From Aedes albopictus (Eukaryota; Arthropoda; Insecta; Diptera; Culicidae): a DNA stretch of 64,000 bases. Position 1 is the stretch's first letter; the number at the start of each line of letters is the position of its first letter. Both the position numbers and the translations under genes were made by a program. Shown here one piece after another: positions 10,841 to 22,770 of this stretch. Under the pieces are notes generated by a model, which did no database searches, was not told the DNA's origin, and saw only the letters and a list, made by a program, of their open reading frames with translations. The stretch lies in contig NC_085137.1 in the NCBI RefSeq assembly GCF_035046485.1, positions 495,254,772 through 495,318,771 on the forward strand, in the 5' to 3' direction.

Positions 10841-12660
10841 TAGGAAAACCACACCACAAACACTCAATTTCCTGATCCCTGCTAGACGTAATCTCGAGAA
10901 GAGATGTCGGTTTTTGAGCAATTGGTGAATCCAATTGGAAATCATTGGGGATATACCATGACCCCGTGCGGCTTCCAATATGGCATCGAAAGGCGCGTTG
11001 TCAAAGGCACCCTCGATATCTAAGAAAACACCGACTTTCCAGATTGGTAGGCATGTTGGTTCACATGAAGAGTCACATTGGCCAGATGAACATCACGGAT
11101 GTGAAACTTTTTGCTTCTCCATACGACGCACGACACACTTTCGGAATAAACTTCACAGTAATATCCCGCTAGGATTTGGGAACATACCTTGTAGCAAAAC
11201 TGTAAACAAGTAGTTGTTTCAAAACATGTTTGAAATAATTAAATCCTTTCTGAAGCAAAATAGGATAAATCCCATCTGCCCCAGGAGATTTGAAAGGAGC
11301 AAAGCTATTTGGTGCCCATTCAATCGATACTTAAGTTATGAAACTCCAAACCGAAGCTAAAGAATCATAACTGCAAGAAAGACATCAGGTTCATCCGAAG
11401 ATGTAATATCCACACATCCGGCGAAGTGTGTACTGAATAAACATTCCAAAACTTCCTCATCAGAGGAAGTGAAACCACCATTTGGCAAACGAAGCTCGTT
11501 TACTTGAAAATCCTTAGGTTTTACAAGGATGTTGTTCAACCGACTGCTTTCACTCAGACTGGAAACATTTGTCCAAAGATTTTTCCAGCCGGATCGTACA
11601 GCAGACCGAAGAGCTTTCTGGTATACTTGCGAGCCGACCTGAAAATCTCCGATCCAGCCGAACGTCGTTTAGTTTCCAACTCTTTCTACATTGTTTCCTG
11701 AGCTTGGACAGATCAGAGTTCCACCAAGGGGTTCCTCTTGTGATGCTAGAGACGAACCAGCCAAGGGCTGAAAGTCTCTCTAATAAAGACAAATCAATCA
11801 ATTCCTCTTGTGATCTTCACAAACCGCAGAGGGCAACCTACTATGATGAAGGCCGTTGTAGTATCAACGGCATCATCTAATTCACTAGGAGTGTCAATGG
11901 ATGGTGAGTGCTCATGAAATTTGGCTGCAACCAAATCGGTGAAGAAATCCCAGTTGGTTGACCGGGGGTTCCTGAAACGCAAGTTTTGCGTGGTAACATT
12001 AAGATTTTCAAAAAATATAGCGATGGTTAGATAAAGATTTTCCATCAGACACATGTCAATTGGTCATCTTGTGACTGATTCTACAAGAGCAAAGCGTAAT
12101 GTCTAACACTTCCTTTCTAGCAGATACTATGAAGGTTGGGCGGTTGCCTATGTTAAGTAATGCAAGATCTGTACTACTTAAGTACTCCATCAAAGTGGAG
12201 CCTCTCAAGTTAATGTCTGAGCTGCCCCGGATGATATGGTGAGCATTAGCATCACTGCCATCAATTAGCGGAAGGCCTTTTGAAGTGCAGTATGCGATAA
12301 CTTGCTTAAAAGCATCCGTAGAGGTTGGTTCATCATGCGGTTGATAGACCGAACAATAAACGTTTTCTCAGTAGAGGTTTCTAACGGATACATCAATTGT
12401 GACAGAAGATACACCTCTGGTGGTTAATTCAGAGATAAGTGTAGTAACGATTGCGTTGTTGACAAGCACTCAGACTCAAGGCATGACACGCAAGTTTGTC
12501 ATTTCATTTTTACTGAAAATAGCAAACACCGGGTTCACAAGGTTTCCTAGATAGAAAGGGCGCTTGAGTTGTACCATTTTGCATAAGTCTGCAAAGCGTG
12601 ATCGTTGCTGTTCTTTTATGCTGAAGATTGATCTGAGCTACCCCAACCGTATTCACTACC

Positions 12661-13049
12661 CAAACTAGGCAAGATTGAACTCTTCGCAGTAACAGCACAA
12701 CAAAGACCAGCAACAGCATCGGTATCGATTGGAAAACGCCAAAACGCAAAATGCGAGGACACACAGAATACACTTTGTTAATCGCATAATGCGAAACCAT
12801 ATAGGTGAAAATTTAAACTAATCAAAATACTCCACAGGTTCCGTTTGTGATTAAGTTTTTATTAGACCCCCCTAACGATTCGTTCCTTGGCACGGTAAAC
12901 ATAAAGCCGCATAAAACCATGAATTAGGGGTCACCTGTTTAGTGGACTTTTACCACTGGATCGGGCGGTCCGCGGTGCTATTCTTAGTCAATTGAGACAA
13001 CCGCTACCGACACTACACAGCTATCAAGGCTGATCGAGAAAAGAAGTTA
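12661..13049 (-). other. Probable 5' / ORF1-side sequence of the LINE
   Basis: Lies directly upstream of the endonuclease start on the minus strand. No intact ORF1 and no zinc-knuckle triplet visible. CCCCCCTAACGATTCG and CTTTTACCACTGGATCGG regions look like retrotransposon leader sequence, but this is inference from position. Confidence 0.35.
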
Positions 13050-13270
13050 TTTTTTTTTTAAAGACACAACACCGTCTTCAGCCAGAGGCTGCACAGACTG
13101 AACAGTATATACACGAGACAACGGACAGCACACATAACACCCAGTGGCCCAATGGAGAATTTTCCGTTTGACGAAAAGTTTTCCTCGCTGGAGCGGGAAT
13201 CGAACCCGCACTCCAAGGCTTACGAAACGCCTAGACGACTGACGCCGCTAACCGCACGACCACGAAGCCC
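13050..13270 (-). mobile_element. tRNA-derived SINE (Feilai-like)
   Basis: On the minus strand it opens with a tRNA-like head: GGGCTTCGTGGTCGTGCGG, an A-box TGGTCGTGCGGTTAGCGG, and a B-box GGTTCGATTCC with flanking complement. It ends in an A-run (T run at 13050-13059 on the plus strand). Resembles the tRNA-related SINEs known from Aedes such as Feilai; the family name is unverified. No clear target duplication. Confidence 0.8.
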
Positions 13271-13471
13271 ACTTAGTATTGATGATCAACTTTATATGGG
13301 CTCGAACAGCCGGCAAATCATGCAGGATCATGGTGAGGGTTACGGTTTTGTATCGCTTTCAGTTGTGAAAGTGCTCATAGAAACTTATCTTAGAAGTAGG
13401 CTTTGTCTTAGTTGGGACGTTACATCAAGAAGAAGACTAAAAAAAATTAAAATCTGGTAAAATGCTCCAAA
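13271..13471. other. Unassigned spacer
   Basis: A short open frame crosses from the SINE to 13460 on the plus strand, but it translates the inverted SINE and has no domain. Nothing else recognised. Confidence 0.4.
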
Positions 13472-14255
13472 TCAAGCCTAACTTTACTAAACACCGTATG
13501 TAACATATGTAAACAAAAAAGAGATTTTCACATAAGTCGCTGAATTTTGTTGAGGACTACTTGTATCACAATTCATCACAAGTTTTATTTTTGTGTTAAA
13601 TGTGTTATTTTAACTTGTAAATATTCCCCTAGTATTAATGCACATTTATAGTGCTCTGGCAGAATAGAGGCCTGCAATCCTATATCGATTGCCAACATTC
13701 AGGCCATTTCGGGCCACGATTAAGTACTCAAGATGTAAACCTTTCCCTGGCACAGACTTCAAGTTATAGAACTCTAGTGATGAAACCCGAATCGGCATGC
13801 CCCCTTAGGAATCAAAATTCCTAGACAAAACTCAAGCTATGAAAGCAACTAATGCTGCGAACGAAAGGCAACCGCCAGAGAAAATACGATTACAGGATTG
13901 ACTGATGGACCAACAACATATATGAAACCTCGTCATCCTGCCATTGGAAATAGTTATCCACTAGGGTAACAGGGCAAAATATATGTTCTGTGTTGTGTAC
14001 GTCCATATGTGATGTCCTAATTTATTACGCATTTGTAAGGTTCTACTTCAATATGTTATATTTTAATGTGCAGTTGTAGTGCTTCATTATTTTTCTTAAT
14101 AAATCTTTTGGGAATGATTTGTGAAAAAAAACGGATTTATCACGTTTCCGAAATGCTCAATGTATGAGTTGCTATGGGAACAGCGAACTTCCCCTTCGAT
14201 TTTTTTTCCGTTCGTGGATTTTGTTAGATACGGTGTTTGGTAAAGTTAGGCTTGA
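13472..14255. mobile_element. Inverted-repeat element enclosing a dispersed repeat
   Basis: Left end CAAGCCTAACTTTACTAAAC and inverted right end CAAGCCTAACTTTACCAAAC, each continuing into ACCGTAT. No transposase. Most of the interior (13576-14105) is a dispersed repeat also present at 32389-32930. Target duplication unclear. Confidence 0.75.
13576..14105 (+). repeat. ~530-bp dispersed repeat, copy 1
   Basis: Shares many collinear words with 32389-32930: GCACATTTATAGTGCTCT, AATTCCTAGA(C/T)AAAACTCAAGC, GAAACCTCGTCATCCTG, CAGGGCAAAATATATGTTCT. GCATTTATAG-like words near both ends form weak direct repeats. No coding capacity; class unknown. Confidence 0.85.
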
Positions 14256-15689
14256 AATATGATAGACCCCATGATGGACTTATTAATCTTGTGGTTCCAC
14301 TGTTGATAACCTTTCATATATACAGACAGTCCCAAAACAATCTAGAGCTTACAATAAAGGTTATCGTCATTCATATAGTTTTCTACCAATTACAAGCTCA
14401 TTGCCGTTAATTTCACTAGCTTAAATGAGCTTCATTAGCTCAATGGCTCAATCAGTAGTGACACACAGCTCCTCATTCCCCCTTTACAAAACCTCTCTAA
14501 ACAATAAATCATTGTCACCTAACGATACTCTAACAATACATCTAGCATCTCGACGCACCTCTTGTCTATAAGCAAGCAAGTAGGAGAAAATTTCCCTCAA
14601 TTAATAAACAACCTTTTCAATCGGACAAATCTACTACCATACAATATCGTTACGCTGCGAGTGGCTCCATCGAAGCGAATTTTATGTTCACGAGTGCATA
14701 TTAAAAGCAAAATATCAATTCGCCAAAGCGACGACGAGATTTTCTTTTAGAGGTAGGTATACGACGTGTCTCGTCACATTGTTGTTTTGTCTCGCACATC
14801 AGGTCAACCTAATCCGAAACCCATCATCATCGTCGTCATCAATGCAATGGCATGGGCAAAGTCGTCGTCGTCGTTGTCGTCGCACCTAGTTGGTCGTAGT
14901 CAGGTGGAATCGAAAATTTCGATTATTCGTCTAAAACAGGTTTTGTTTCTCGTTGGTTGCATGTTTCGTCCGGTGGTGGATTGTCACAGCAACGGCGACA
15001 GCAGCGGAGAGCTTTCACCTATAAGTCGAAATTCGAAATCGACCCCCTCCATTAACGACGGTGACGACGACAGCGACAATAGTGAGACGACAACGGGACT
15101 TCGAAATTTACAAAATTTTTACATTCGAATTTCCGTTATTGATGGGGGTTTCTCTGATCGCTGAACGCCCATGCCGACTTTGATGCCGTGAGATATACGG
15201 AAGTTTTGATATGGCATCTTCACCGTGTCGACGTAGCAGGCGGAGATCGTCGAATGTGGTTGGGGTTACGTTACGTATGTACGCGACCCGAAGTGTATGT
15301 GCTTCTCTAGCATATACCAAAACAGACCCTTGAGATTTGCTCGTCTCCTTCTGTGGCAAGTTGCCCACTTGATCCTCCATTCACTGATTGTTGAATACCG
15401 TGCTGCAACGATATCTGGGCACTTGGGTCGAGACATATAGGCATTTGAACTCATTATGAAGTGAATACACTACAATCTCGTTATCCTAAAGTTATGTATT
15501 TTTGACAGCAATTTCGTGAGTTCAAAATGCATATAGTTATGTAATCATGTATTGTTGGATTTATTTTATCAGAAAGAACTGGCTCTGACAGATTTTGGGC
15601 CGCTGAATCCGAATCCGGGCTCAGATTTGCTCCAGCACGTCACAATTTTGAGCTATACCTCAATTTAGAGGGCAAAATATGCGGCTTTG
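14256..15689. other. Low-copy-looking sequence, no gene assigned
   Basis: 14760-15110 is richer in GC and trinucleotide words (CGTCGTCGTCGTCG near 14865, GACGACGACAGCGAC near 15063). An open frame at 14766-15164 (plus) has low-complexity composition and no domain. It could be 5' UTR, intron or regulatory DNA of a host gene. 15470-15690 is AT-rich with no recognised element. Confidence 0.35.
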
Positions 15690-17165
15690 GGCTTTTTCGA
15701 TTGCAAGCCAAAAAATGTGGATGACATCCAGAAATTTCCGAAGGAACTCTCTCAGGGATTAAGTAGAAACTTCCTCCAGCAATTTTTCTCAGGGATTCTC
15801 CAGGAATTCTTCTTGAAACTTCTCAAAAAAATCTTTTGGAATTCCTTCACAAACATGCCACAAAATTGTTTCAGGTGTTCCTCCGAACATTCCTTGAAAT
15901 TTTCCGTTCTGGCAAACATTCCTTCCACTTTTTTGAGGATTACATCTAGATATTCTAGCAGAAATTTCTTCAGAGACTTCTTTGCATTTTTTCAGAGATT
16001 TTTGTAGTAATTCCTCTATGGATGCCTTCAATTTTTTTCCAGGAATTTCTTTCAACATCTCCGGGAATTTATCAAGAAATAATACTACAAGTACCTGCAG
16101 AGGGTTCTTCAGTTCTTCCTAGTATTCGTTTATGGATGCCATAAATAAAAATTCCATTTAGAAATTTACTCAGTTATTCCTTAAAAAAAATCTCCAGGAC
16201 TGGGTTTCAAAAATTTCAGCAAGCTCTTCACTCATATCCTGAGAAGTTGTATAATAAATTTTTCGAAGCATTTCGTCTGAGGTATCTACAGAAATTCTGT
16301 CAGAGACTGCTTCAGAAATTTTTCAGTATTTTTTTTTTCTAGGAATCTCCACAGGTATCTTCTGTTCTTGGATTCAGCAAAGGGATTCAAGGTGCAATTT
16401 CAAGAACAGCTGCCGAAAAATCTCTGGAGAAAGATTTGCAGGAATTCCAGAAATATTTCTGTCGGAATCACAGGAGCATCTACAACAAGATCCTTTGTAA
16501 GAATTTCAGCTGGAACCCCTGGAAGAACTTTTGGGGAAATTTGCGCATGATTTTTTCCAAAGCTAGCGGAAACTTATGAAGAAAAATCCATGTAATAACT
16601 ATTAAAGAAAACCCTTGTAAATTTCTAAACAAGACCTTTCAATACTGAAAGAGTCTCAGGAGATATTTCTAAAGAAATCCTGCAGAAATTTCAGATAAAA
16701 TACATTTAGAAATTACTATAAAAAATCATCAAGAAATATTTGAAGGAATCTCCAATATAATTCCTGTAAAATACCTGATGGTATTTTTGAAGGAAATCGC
16801 AGAGGAATTACTAAAGGAATCTCAAGAGATTTTTTTTTGCGGAAATTCCTGGAGGAGCTCTATAGAATCTTCTTGGGAAACGCTTGGTGAAACTCCAAGA
16901 AAAAAAAATGTTGAGAAACTTTAGAAGAGTTCCTGTAGATATCCTTCAATAGAGTACCTGGAGGATTTTCTTAAAAAAAAATCCTAGGTGAATTTGGAAA
17001 ATCTCTTGACAAATTTCCAATGGAGATACTGTTGGAATTACTAGGAAATATTTTTGGAGAAATTTTTGAATCCGTAGAAAAAAATCCTTGGAGGAAATGC
17101 TGGAGGAATTTCTGGGAAAATATAAGCAGGAATACTACTACAAATCCCTGGAAGAATTTCTAAAA
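15690..17165. repeat. Degenerate GGAATTCCT-rich array D1
   Basis: Dominated by loosely repeated words GGAATT, AAATTCCT, TTTCTTCAGG and GAAATCC at about 12-30 bp spacing, in both orientations. The same texture occurs at 25120-25960, 31600-32388, 32931-33920, 45085-45570, 46555-47890 and 58260-61270. Short frames rich in E/F/L/K are by-products. Origin from a GAATCCT-type satellite is inferred. Confidence 0.7.
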
Positions 17166-17176
17166 AAAAAACTTTG

Positions 17177-17358
17177 TATTGCGCATTTCCCACCCACTGG
17201 ACCCCTTTTGCAGTTAGTATAAGTGCGGGATCGTGAAGAAAACTGCGATTTTGCATCGAATCGTTTCGGTGTCTTCTGCGCAAAATCGCAGTTTTCTTCA
17301 CGATCCCGCACTTATACTTACTGCGAAAGGGATCCAGTGAGGTGGGAAATGCGCAATA
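17177..17358. repeat. Hairpin-forming inverted repeat (78-bp arms)
   Basis: Left arm 17177-17254 and right arm 17280-17358 are near-perfect inverses around a 25-bp loop. Ends read TATTGCGCATTTCCCACC and GGTGGGAAATGCGCAATA; the inner arms include GTGAAGAAAACTGCGATTTT and its inverse. It lies exactly at the end of array D1. May be a small MITE; no target duplication seen. Confidence 0.9.
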
Positions 17359-18019
17359 GATATTTACATTTCTATGCTCATGCTCATGCTCATTTTCATG
17401 AATAACTGGAAGCAGAGACTAAAATTTTCAATTTCACTGACTGAAAATCGAATCCTTTCCATCCGATATTCACAAACAACCTCACTCTCCAATTATTCAT
17501 TCAATGAATAGTTCATCGTTTCTCATTTCCCTTATAAACAATTTTCATTCCCATTCCATTCGCCCCCAATCATCTTCAAATGAACATAGTGCTGTGCTCG
17601 GTAGACAAGCTTCCCTGTTCATCTGCCCGTTGCACGCACAGCACGGGTGGTATTATGAATTTCATTCAAAAATGGACAATCACACACTTGACGCGCGAAC
17701 GATAAATGCGATCAATCCTAAAAACTGTGAATTTGTAGGGAGCTGTGTTTGTATCCCTTGTTGTATCTAAAGTGCACAGTTTTCTGTAAATATTTACTGA
17801 AGAAATCGGCAAGATTTGAAGTAAACTCACTCAAATTTGCATCATCGCATTTCAAGATTGAGTTGTGACTTGCGAGAGAGATGCACAATACCGATGCAAT
17901 CTGAGCAAGCTGCGGCCTGGCCCGCAATCACAAAACAGTTATCTGTCAAAACGGTCAGAGCTCTTTTAGTTGTAAACAACAAAAATATTTGTCGCACGCA
18001 GTATTTAGCACGAAAATTA
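17359..18019. other. Unassigned sequence rich in ATTCAT words
   Basis: CTCATG is tandemly repeated near 17372-17395, and ATTCATTCAATGAATAG occurs near 17497. Similar ATTCATT words recur at 22880-23040, the other side of the hAT gene, so these may be subterminal parts of one element. No open gene recognised. Confidence 0.3.
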
Positions 18020-19769
18020 ATGAAAATACATCGAACCGGGACGAAATTGAAAGGATTACGGGAAGTACTACGTGAGCGGTTTGTGTTTTATATAAAAAAA
18101 ACTGATACTTTGTTTCTTTTAGTGATTTACGATAGCGGTTCTGCAAGATCCAGTGTGTTTCAACAGCAAGAGGCAGGAAGAAATCGTAAGTGAAGCACCA
18201 TGAATCACTTCGCAATTGACAAATGTACTGGATGAAGAAAGCAACTGTAAAATCTAATCTCTGATTTGTGGATTGCTCTTGCCACACCAAGAGTCACATG
18301 CAGCAGCCTGGGAGCCCAAGATACCAGTTACATTTCTTGGAAATTGACCTACCGGATGAATCAGAGGATCCTGGTTTTTCATGCAGAAAGGAATCTCCCA
18401 GTCGTTTCACCATTTCATCACAAAAACTATACCATGTTTCCAGTAATAAGGTGAGTTCTCCCTCTATATGAGTTAAGGCACAATGAAGACAGTGTACCAG
18501 TAGTCGCTCGTGTTCCAATAGCCGCTCACGAGCTTAAAACTGTTATCTGCAAAAATAATAGAATATTTTCAGCACGGATATTCAAAAAATGCACTGAAAA
18601 TATTGAATTATATTCGTGCGGAGGGTGGATTGCACATATTTATGCCGGTAAACATGAGTTTCATGGCTATGAGCGGCTATTGGAACACGAGCGGCTACTG
18701 GTACTCTGACGGTACATGAAAAATCTATACAATTTTGTTTTGTTTTCAAGTTTGGTGTACATTGTCGTGTAAAGAATATATTCCTCTGATTTTCTCCCAG
18801 TATGGTCTCACTGGGTCTCACTTTACTCACTTTATGGCTGTCCTCATAGGAACCACCTATGTCACATTTTGATATGGGACTTCTAGATTGTTTGTATTCT
18901 TCAGGTTCTATGTAACCACCAGAAAGGTTAGAGAGCAGATTGTTAAAATAGGATACCCTCTACGGAATTCTCTACCCTTTGGGTCTAGAGCCGTGTTTTC
19001 TAGAACAAATTTATAACAAGTATCCATTTTTGAGTAATTTTTACCCAAACTTAATATATAATAGGAAAATTAATCCCGATAGAACATTTTGCTTTTAGCA
19101 CCAAATCAAAGCGGAGACTCTTAGCTTTCATTTGGCGGGTGGTTTAACAATACATAGGGGCTGTCCATAAACCACGTGGTCATGAGGGGGGTTCGGCCAA
19201 TGACCATTTTGTATGGACAAATAAAAAAAATTGTATGGACAAATGACCACGCGGGGGGGGGGGGGTGGTGGGGTTGAAAAGTCCCAAAAAAATGACCACG
19301 TGGTTTATGGACAGCCCCATACTGACATACAATTATATCTGGCTGATAGACCCCCACTTGTACGTTCAATCGATCTGGTGTCTTCTACAATTAATACACG
19401 AATGGGCCAAAGAAAATTGCACCGAAAACACCAAAACGATTCAACGTACCAGTACGAGCGGAGGTGTATAAGCATTTTCGTTTATAAATTTTCGTGCAGC
19501 GCATAAAAGAAATAGATATGTAGATATATACGCAATGCAATCGTTTAGTTGATGTTTTAATGTATAACAATATTTATTACAAACATGAAATATGATGGGA
19601 TTTTCACTTTTGTTCTTAATTCAACTAATTCTTTCTTCTTTCTTATAGCAATGCTGATTGGATGTACCGGATTTCAAGAAGCCATTTGAGATCAACATTG
19701 TTTAACAGCTGCAGCTTGAGCGAAATGAAAAAAAATAACAAGAAATATAATAATGATAATATTACCTAA
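18020..19769 (+). CDS. Candidate four-exon hypothetical gene (weak)
   Basis: I do not recognise this product. Splice-like sites on the plus strand allow one 130-residue frame: exons 18020-18071 (donor GTGAGC), 18123-18185 (acceptor TTTCTTTTAG, donor GTAAGT), 18294-18450 (donor AAG/GTGAGT) and 19649-19769 (acceptor TTTCTTCTTTCTTATAG), stop TAA at 19767. The last intron holds two MITEs while the exons are free of repeats, which fits purifying selection. Against it: no domain, short exons, the exon 3 acceptor was chosen to keep frame, and exon 3 also has a different open frame (HFLEIDLPDESEDPGF) that looks at least as protein-like. It converges on the hAT gene and could be part of the same transposon. 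Confidence 0.2.
18490..18708. mobile_element. MITE with 38-bp TIRs
   Basis: Left end CAGTGTACCAGTAGTCGCTC and inverted right end CAGAGTACCAGTAGCCGCTC, both continuing GTGTTCCAATAGCCGCTC. About 219 bp, no coding. Target duplication not evident. Confidence 0.85.
19157..19318. mobile_element. MITE, GGGGCTGTCC family, copy 1
   Basis: Perfect inverted ends GGGGCTGTCCATAAACCACG and its inverse, continuing TGGTCAT. ATA lies on each side (19154-19156 and 19319-19321). The centre has a G-run of about 14. Same family as 43272-43431. The TIR contains the palindrome CACGTG. Confidence 0.9.
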
Positions 19770-19969
19770 TGGTTAATGATTGTACGAAATGTACTGTAGA
19801 TGTAAACAGAAAAAAAAAACAATACTAAATAGAATATTGATATCATCACTACGTTGTCGTTTCTTTTTTGGAAAACGAGAGAAGCGCTCCAGGAAATTGA
19901 TAGAAGCAGGCGAAGGATAACAGGCAATGTTGAATTTCACAACGTCGATGGACTATCATTGACAGCATA

Positions 19970-22770
19970 TTAGGTCGTTGGGTACAACAGCGACATAGCA
20001 GTATCAAACAAAGGTTCGTTGAGCTTTACGAGAAGGATATTCGCAAGATTTTCTTCTCCAATGTTATGACGACGATCTGTCATAACCAACGGTAACGCAC
20101 TGAAAGATCTTTCAACTGATATCTGGTTCGATGGTACAGCCAAAACAACCAAAGCCACGGCGTAGAGTTCAGGATGTGTGTCAAGCTTGTCAACCCAGTG
20201 TTTCCATACATCGTAACCATGATGGCGCCGAGGTTCAACATCCAGAGCTTTTAGTTGCTGGAGGAACCGGGAGCTGGTTTCACAAGAGGCAGGGGCATCG
20301 CACTCTCCGTACATCTCAGTGATGAACGAGTCGAAATCGTCCTCCTGAGTAGATGACGAAGTGTCCATGTTGACTGATTGTGCAGACTTCCGATAAGAGC
20401 AAATACGGTTGTACGTTTCGATTATATAACCCTGTAAAATTAAGCTATATGTTATAAACCTGTTAAAACGGTTGAAACTATTGATGCGCATTGAAGGAAA
20501 TAAAAACATCTTACAATTTAACCCCAAATACCTATTCGTAAGAATTTCAGTATAACCAAATCTGAAAAAATGGAACACTTATATCAAAACTTCAGTTAGG
20601 TGCGGTTAGGTTAAACCTGGTTAGGTGTAATTTGACCATATGCAAACTCTGAGTTGTTTCTGATTAACTAGATCAAATTTATGAGTTAAGGTGAAACTAC
20701 AATAAGGTAATTTTGCACAATTTTCGAAAACTAGTTATTTCCGAACACATCAAGAAGAGTATTGTTGTGATGGTTTTTCTTCTTATTTGGAATAGTAATA
20801 TGTTGTAATATTAAAACGGTTCTGGATGGCTGCAAGACAAATACGCAGCTGTGATAGCATTATAAGTATGTAATTACCTGTATTTGCTCTTTTTCTTCTG
20901 AGCTGAACAACTTGGATCCCATATAATTCAGGCGAGGATCCAAGTATAAAGCTATTTTAAAAGCTCTGGATTTGAGTAGATTTTGCAGCCGCTTCGTCAA
21001 TGCCTCTTGTAATGGTTCTGAGAACCGATTTTGCTTCATTTTTCTCACTTCCATTATAGCCATAAGCCACTGCAGATAAAAATCTGGCAGTGACACATGC
21101 CGCGCCTGCATGTTCTTGTTGCACAAGTAGAGCGGCTTGAAGGCTTGCTGGTAGATGCGAATAAAGTCCCATGTTTCGCCAAGTTCTAAAAATGAGAAAA
21201 AGATATTAGTAAACCTATTACAAAGAAGTATATAATAAATTACCTAATTCTGGAAACTGTTGTGCCAGTTCCTTGAAAAAATGTTCGTTGTCTACGAAAC
21301 TTTGATTCATTTCATAAATCCCACACCATCGAGTGATTCCCCAAACAGGGGGATATGAGATGTTCGCTGTGTTGAAACTTAGTGTGTACTTTACGTGTTT
21401 GCATTTTTTAGCAATGTCTGTAACAATTTTTACAGAAGCGTCTGACTTATTGACCACGTCCAATATCGCCAATTGGAGTGTGTGAACTGCACAGCGCACC
21501 AAATTCAGGTTTTCGCTAAGCTCGTTACTTAGAGCCGCCGTGAACTCGTGTGATTCATTATCCTGCTTCTCCATTTCGATGACGTTGTCGAAATCATTCG
21601 ACAGTAGCTCGACTTCTTGCTTTAATTCGCGTACAGTGGCCACCATGTTGGCTCCATTGTCGCACGTAACAGAAAAAAACTTGATCAATTCCAATACCAT
21701 AGCTTTGGATTACTTCCAACACCTTAGTTTTAAGAAACCGTGCCGTCTGACGCTCTTGAACTTCTAGCATTTCTGAAAAAAAAAACAGCACCCATAAACT
21801 TCTAAGAACATTTCGTCCAGTTTTCCTATGAGGACTCAACTTTTAGTCATAGCAAATTTTGAGTATTTATCAAAGTTTTACTGATATAGGGTGTAAGACT
21901 GTTTGGAGGACTTTTTTTTTAATTTCACGCTAACGAATTTTATACATGGCTAAATGATATACGTATCTTACTTTGTACTAAATATTAGGCCAATTGTTAT
22001 GTAATTGCAAATGGTCCCACACCCTAAAATGTAAACACTCCATCTGTTCGCCTTTTTTCAAAGAAGAGAAGTGGGACATGTCTGTAAAGCCCTCTCTTAA
22101 TTGCCACATCATAGTGTTTGTACTTACCCAACGTCCGTATCTCGACGACACCGTTTATTCCGTATTGGGCATTTATTCCCAAAATGTGCCGATTTTGACG
22201 AGTAGCAGAATCAATCTTAAGGCTGATCAACCGTCCGGATACTTCCTCGGCAATCAGTTCACGAATTTTCTTAGCGACGTTCTTAACATTGCCCATCATG
22301 TTCACTCCGTTGACAGTAACACCACACGCTGACGCCAGGGGATCAAGAAGTTGCTTGAATCCTCTCCATTGAAGGCATCGTACCGGAAGGTTGTGAACCG
22401 TTAACATCAGTGTCAAGGAGTCCATCAGAAGAGGCGTGTCCATGGCGACCATCCGTTTAGCAACTACCCGTTGTTTCTTGACTGGAACTTCTGGGTCTCT
22501 GAACAGTCCTTTTTCCGTAGCTTGGTCCAGATGGCGAGTGCGGAAATGGCGGATGAAATTGCCAACATCGATTTTATCCTGCGTGTAATTGCAGGCACTA
22601 CCTGGATCGATGATGCAAGAAGCTCTGATTCCTTCCCGGTGGATGAAGCCAAGCGCGATTTCACTGAGCGTTTTCTTATTATCGCTTCGTTTCTTGGTTT
22701 TTCTGGTCAAACTTTCAACGTCTGTTGAACATGACGGCGTAGGCGTTGACGGTTGGCTTTGATTTTCCAT
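19970..22770 (-). pseudogene. hAT-family transposase gene, four exons, one frameshift
   Basis: Exons on the minus strand: 22770-22128 (donor GGTAAGTA), 21772-21244 (acceptor TTTTTCAG), 21185-20878 and 20431-19970 (stop). Exon phases agree throughout, giving about 646 residues once one extra base in an A7 run (21673-21679) is discounted; as read, that base shifts the frame in exon 2. Features in order: BED-like zinc finger (C52, C60, H75, H80), a first catalytic Asp in ISLKIDSATRQNRH (about 187), a second in VTCDNGANMV, the CAVHTLQLAI Cys/His motif, and the C-terminal hAT dimerisation block ending SVERSFSALPLV...RRHNIGEENLANILL. The enzyme would cut and rejoin transposon ends in the nucleus. 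Family length fits. The frameshift may be real inactivation or a homopolymer sequencing error. TIRs and the 8-bp duplication were not located. Confidence 0.88.

Larger units (their letters stand above)
8197..12660 (-). pseudogene. Non-LTR retrotransposon polyprotein (APE-RT-RNase H-zinc knuckle), broken
   Basis: Pieces on the minus strand follow LINE ORF2 order. Endonuclease: INLQHKRTAT near 12600-12635 and DANAHHIIRGSSDIN near 12190-12250. Linker: RNPRSTNWDFFTDL near 11925-11970 and TPWWNSDLSKLRK near 11695-11735. Reverse transcriptase: FKSPGADGIYP near 11275-11305, FLDIEGAFDN near 10990-11025, YGFADDYLTLLVG (catalytic ADD) near 10310-10350, then SVNPSN and SIVLFREK on either side of an inserted LTR. 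RNase H: LSDGFF, FKAEIFAL and SDSQTVIKAL (D, E, D) near 8730-8960. A CCHC-like knuckle follows near 8300-8400. The combination with RNase H fits I/LOA-type elements; a Lian-like (LOA) element is possible but unverified. Frameshifts, stops and a small deletion between AYQSGKS and the FLDIEGAFDN block show it is dead. Two later insertions (9651-10208; 10351-10840) split the RT domain. Confidence 0.9.

Noticed and set aside
13962..13980. Sequence resembling the I-SceI meganuclease site (TAGGGTAACAGGG; also at 32795)
   Set aside because: It lacks one base of the 18-bp site, is part of both copies of an ordinary dispersed repeat, and is best read as coincidence.
14766..15164. 132-codon plus-strand frame with a Ser/Asp-rich tail
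   Set aside because: Composition follows GTC/GAC trinucleotide runs, no domain, and no convincing splice or poly(A) signals.
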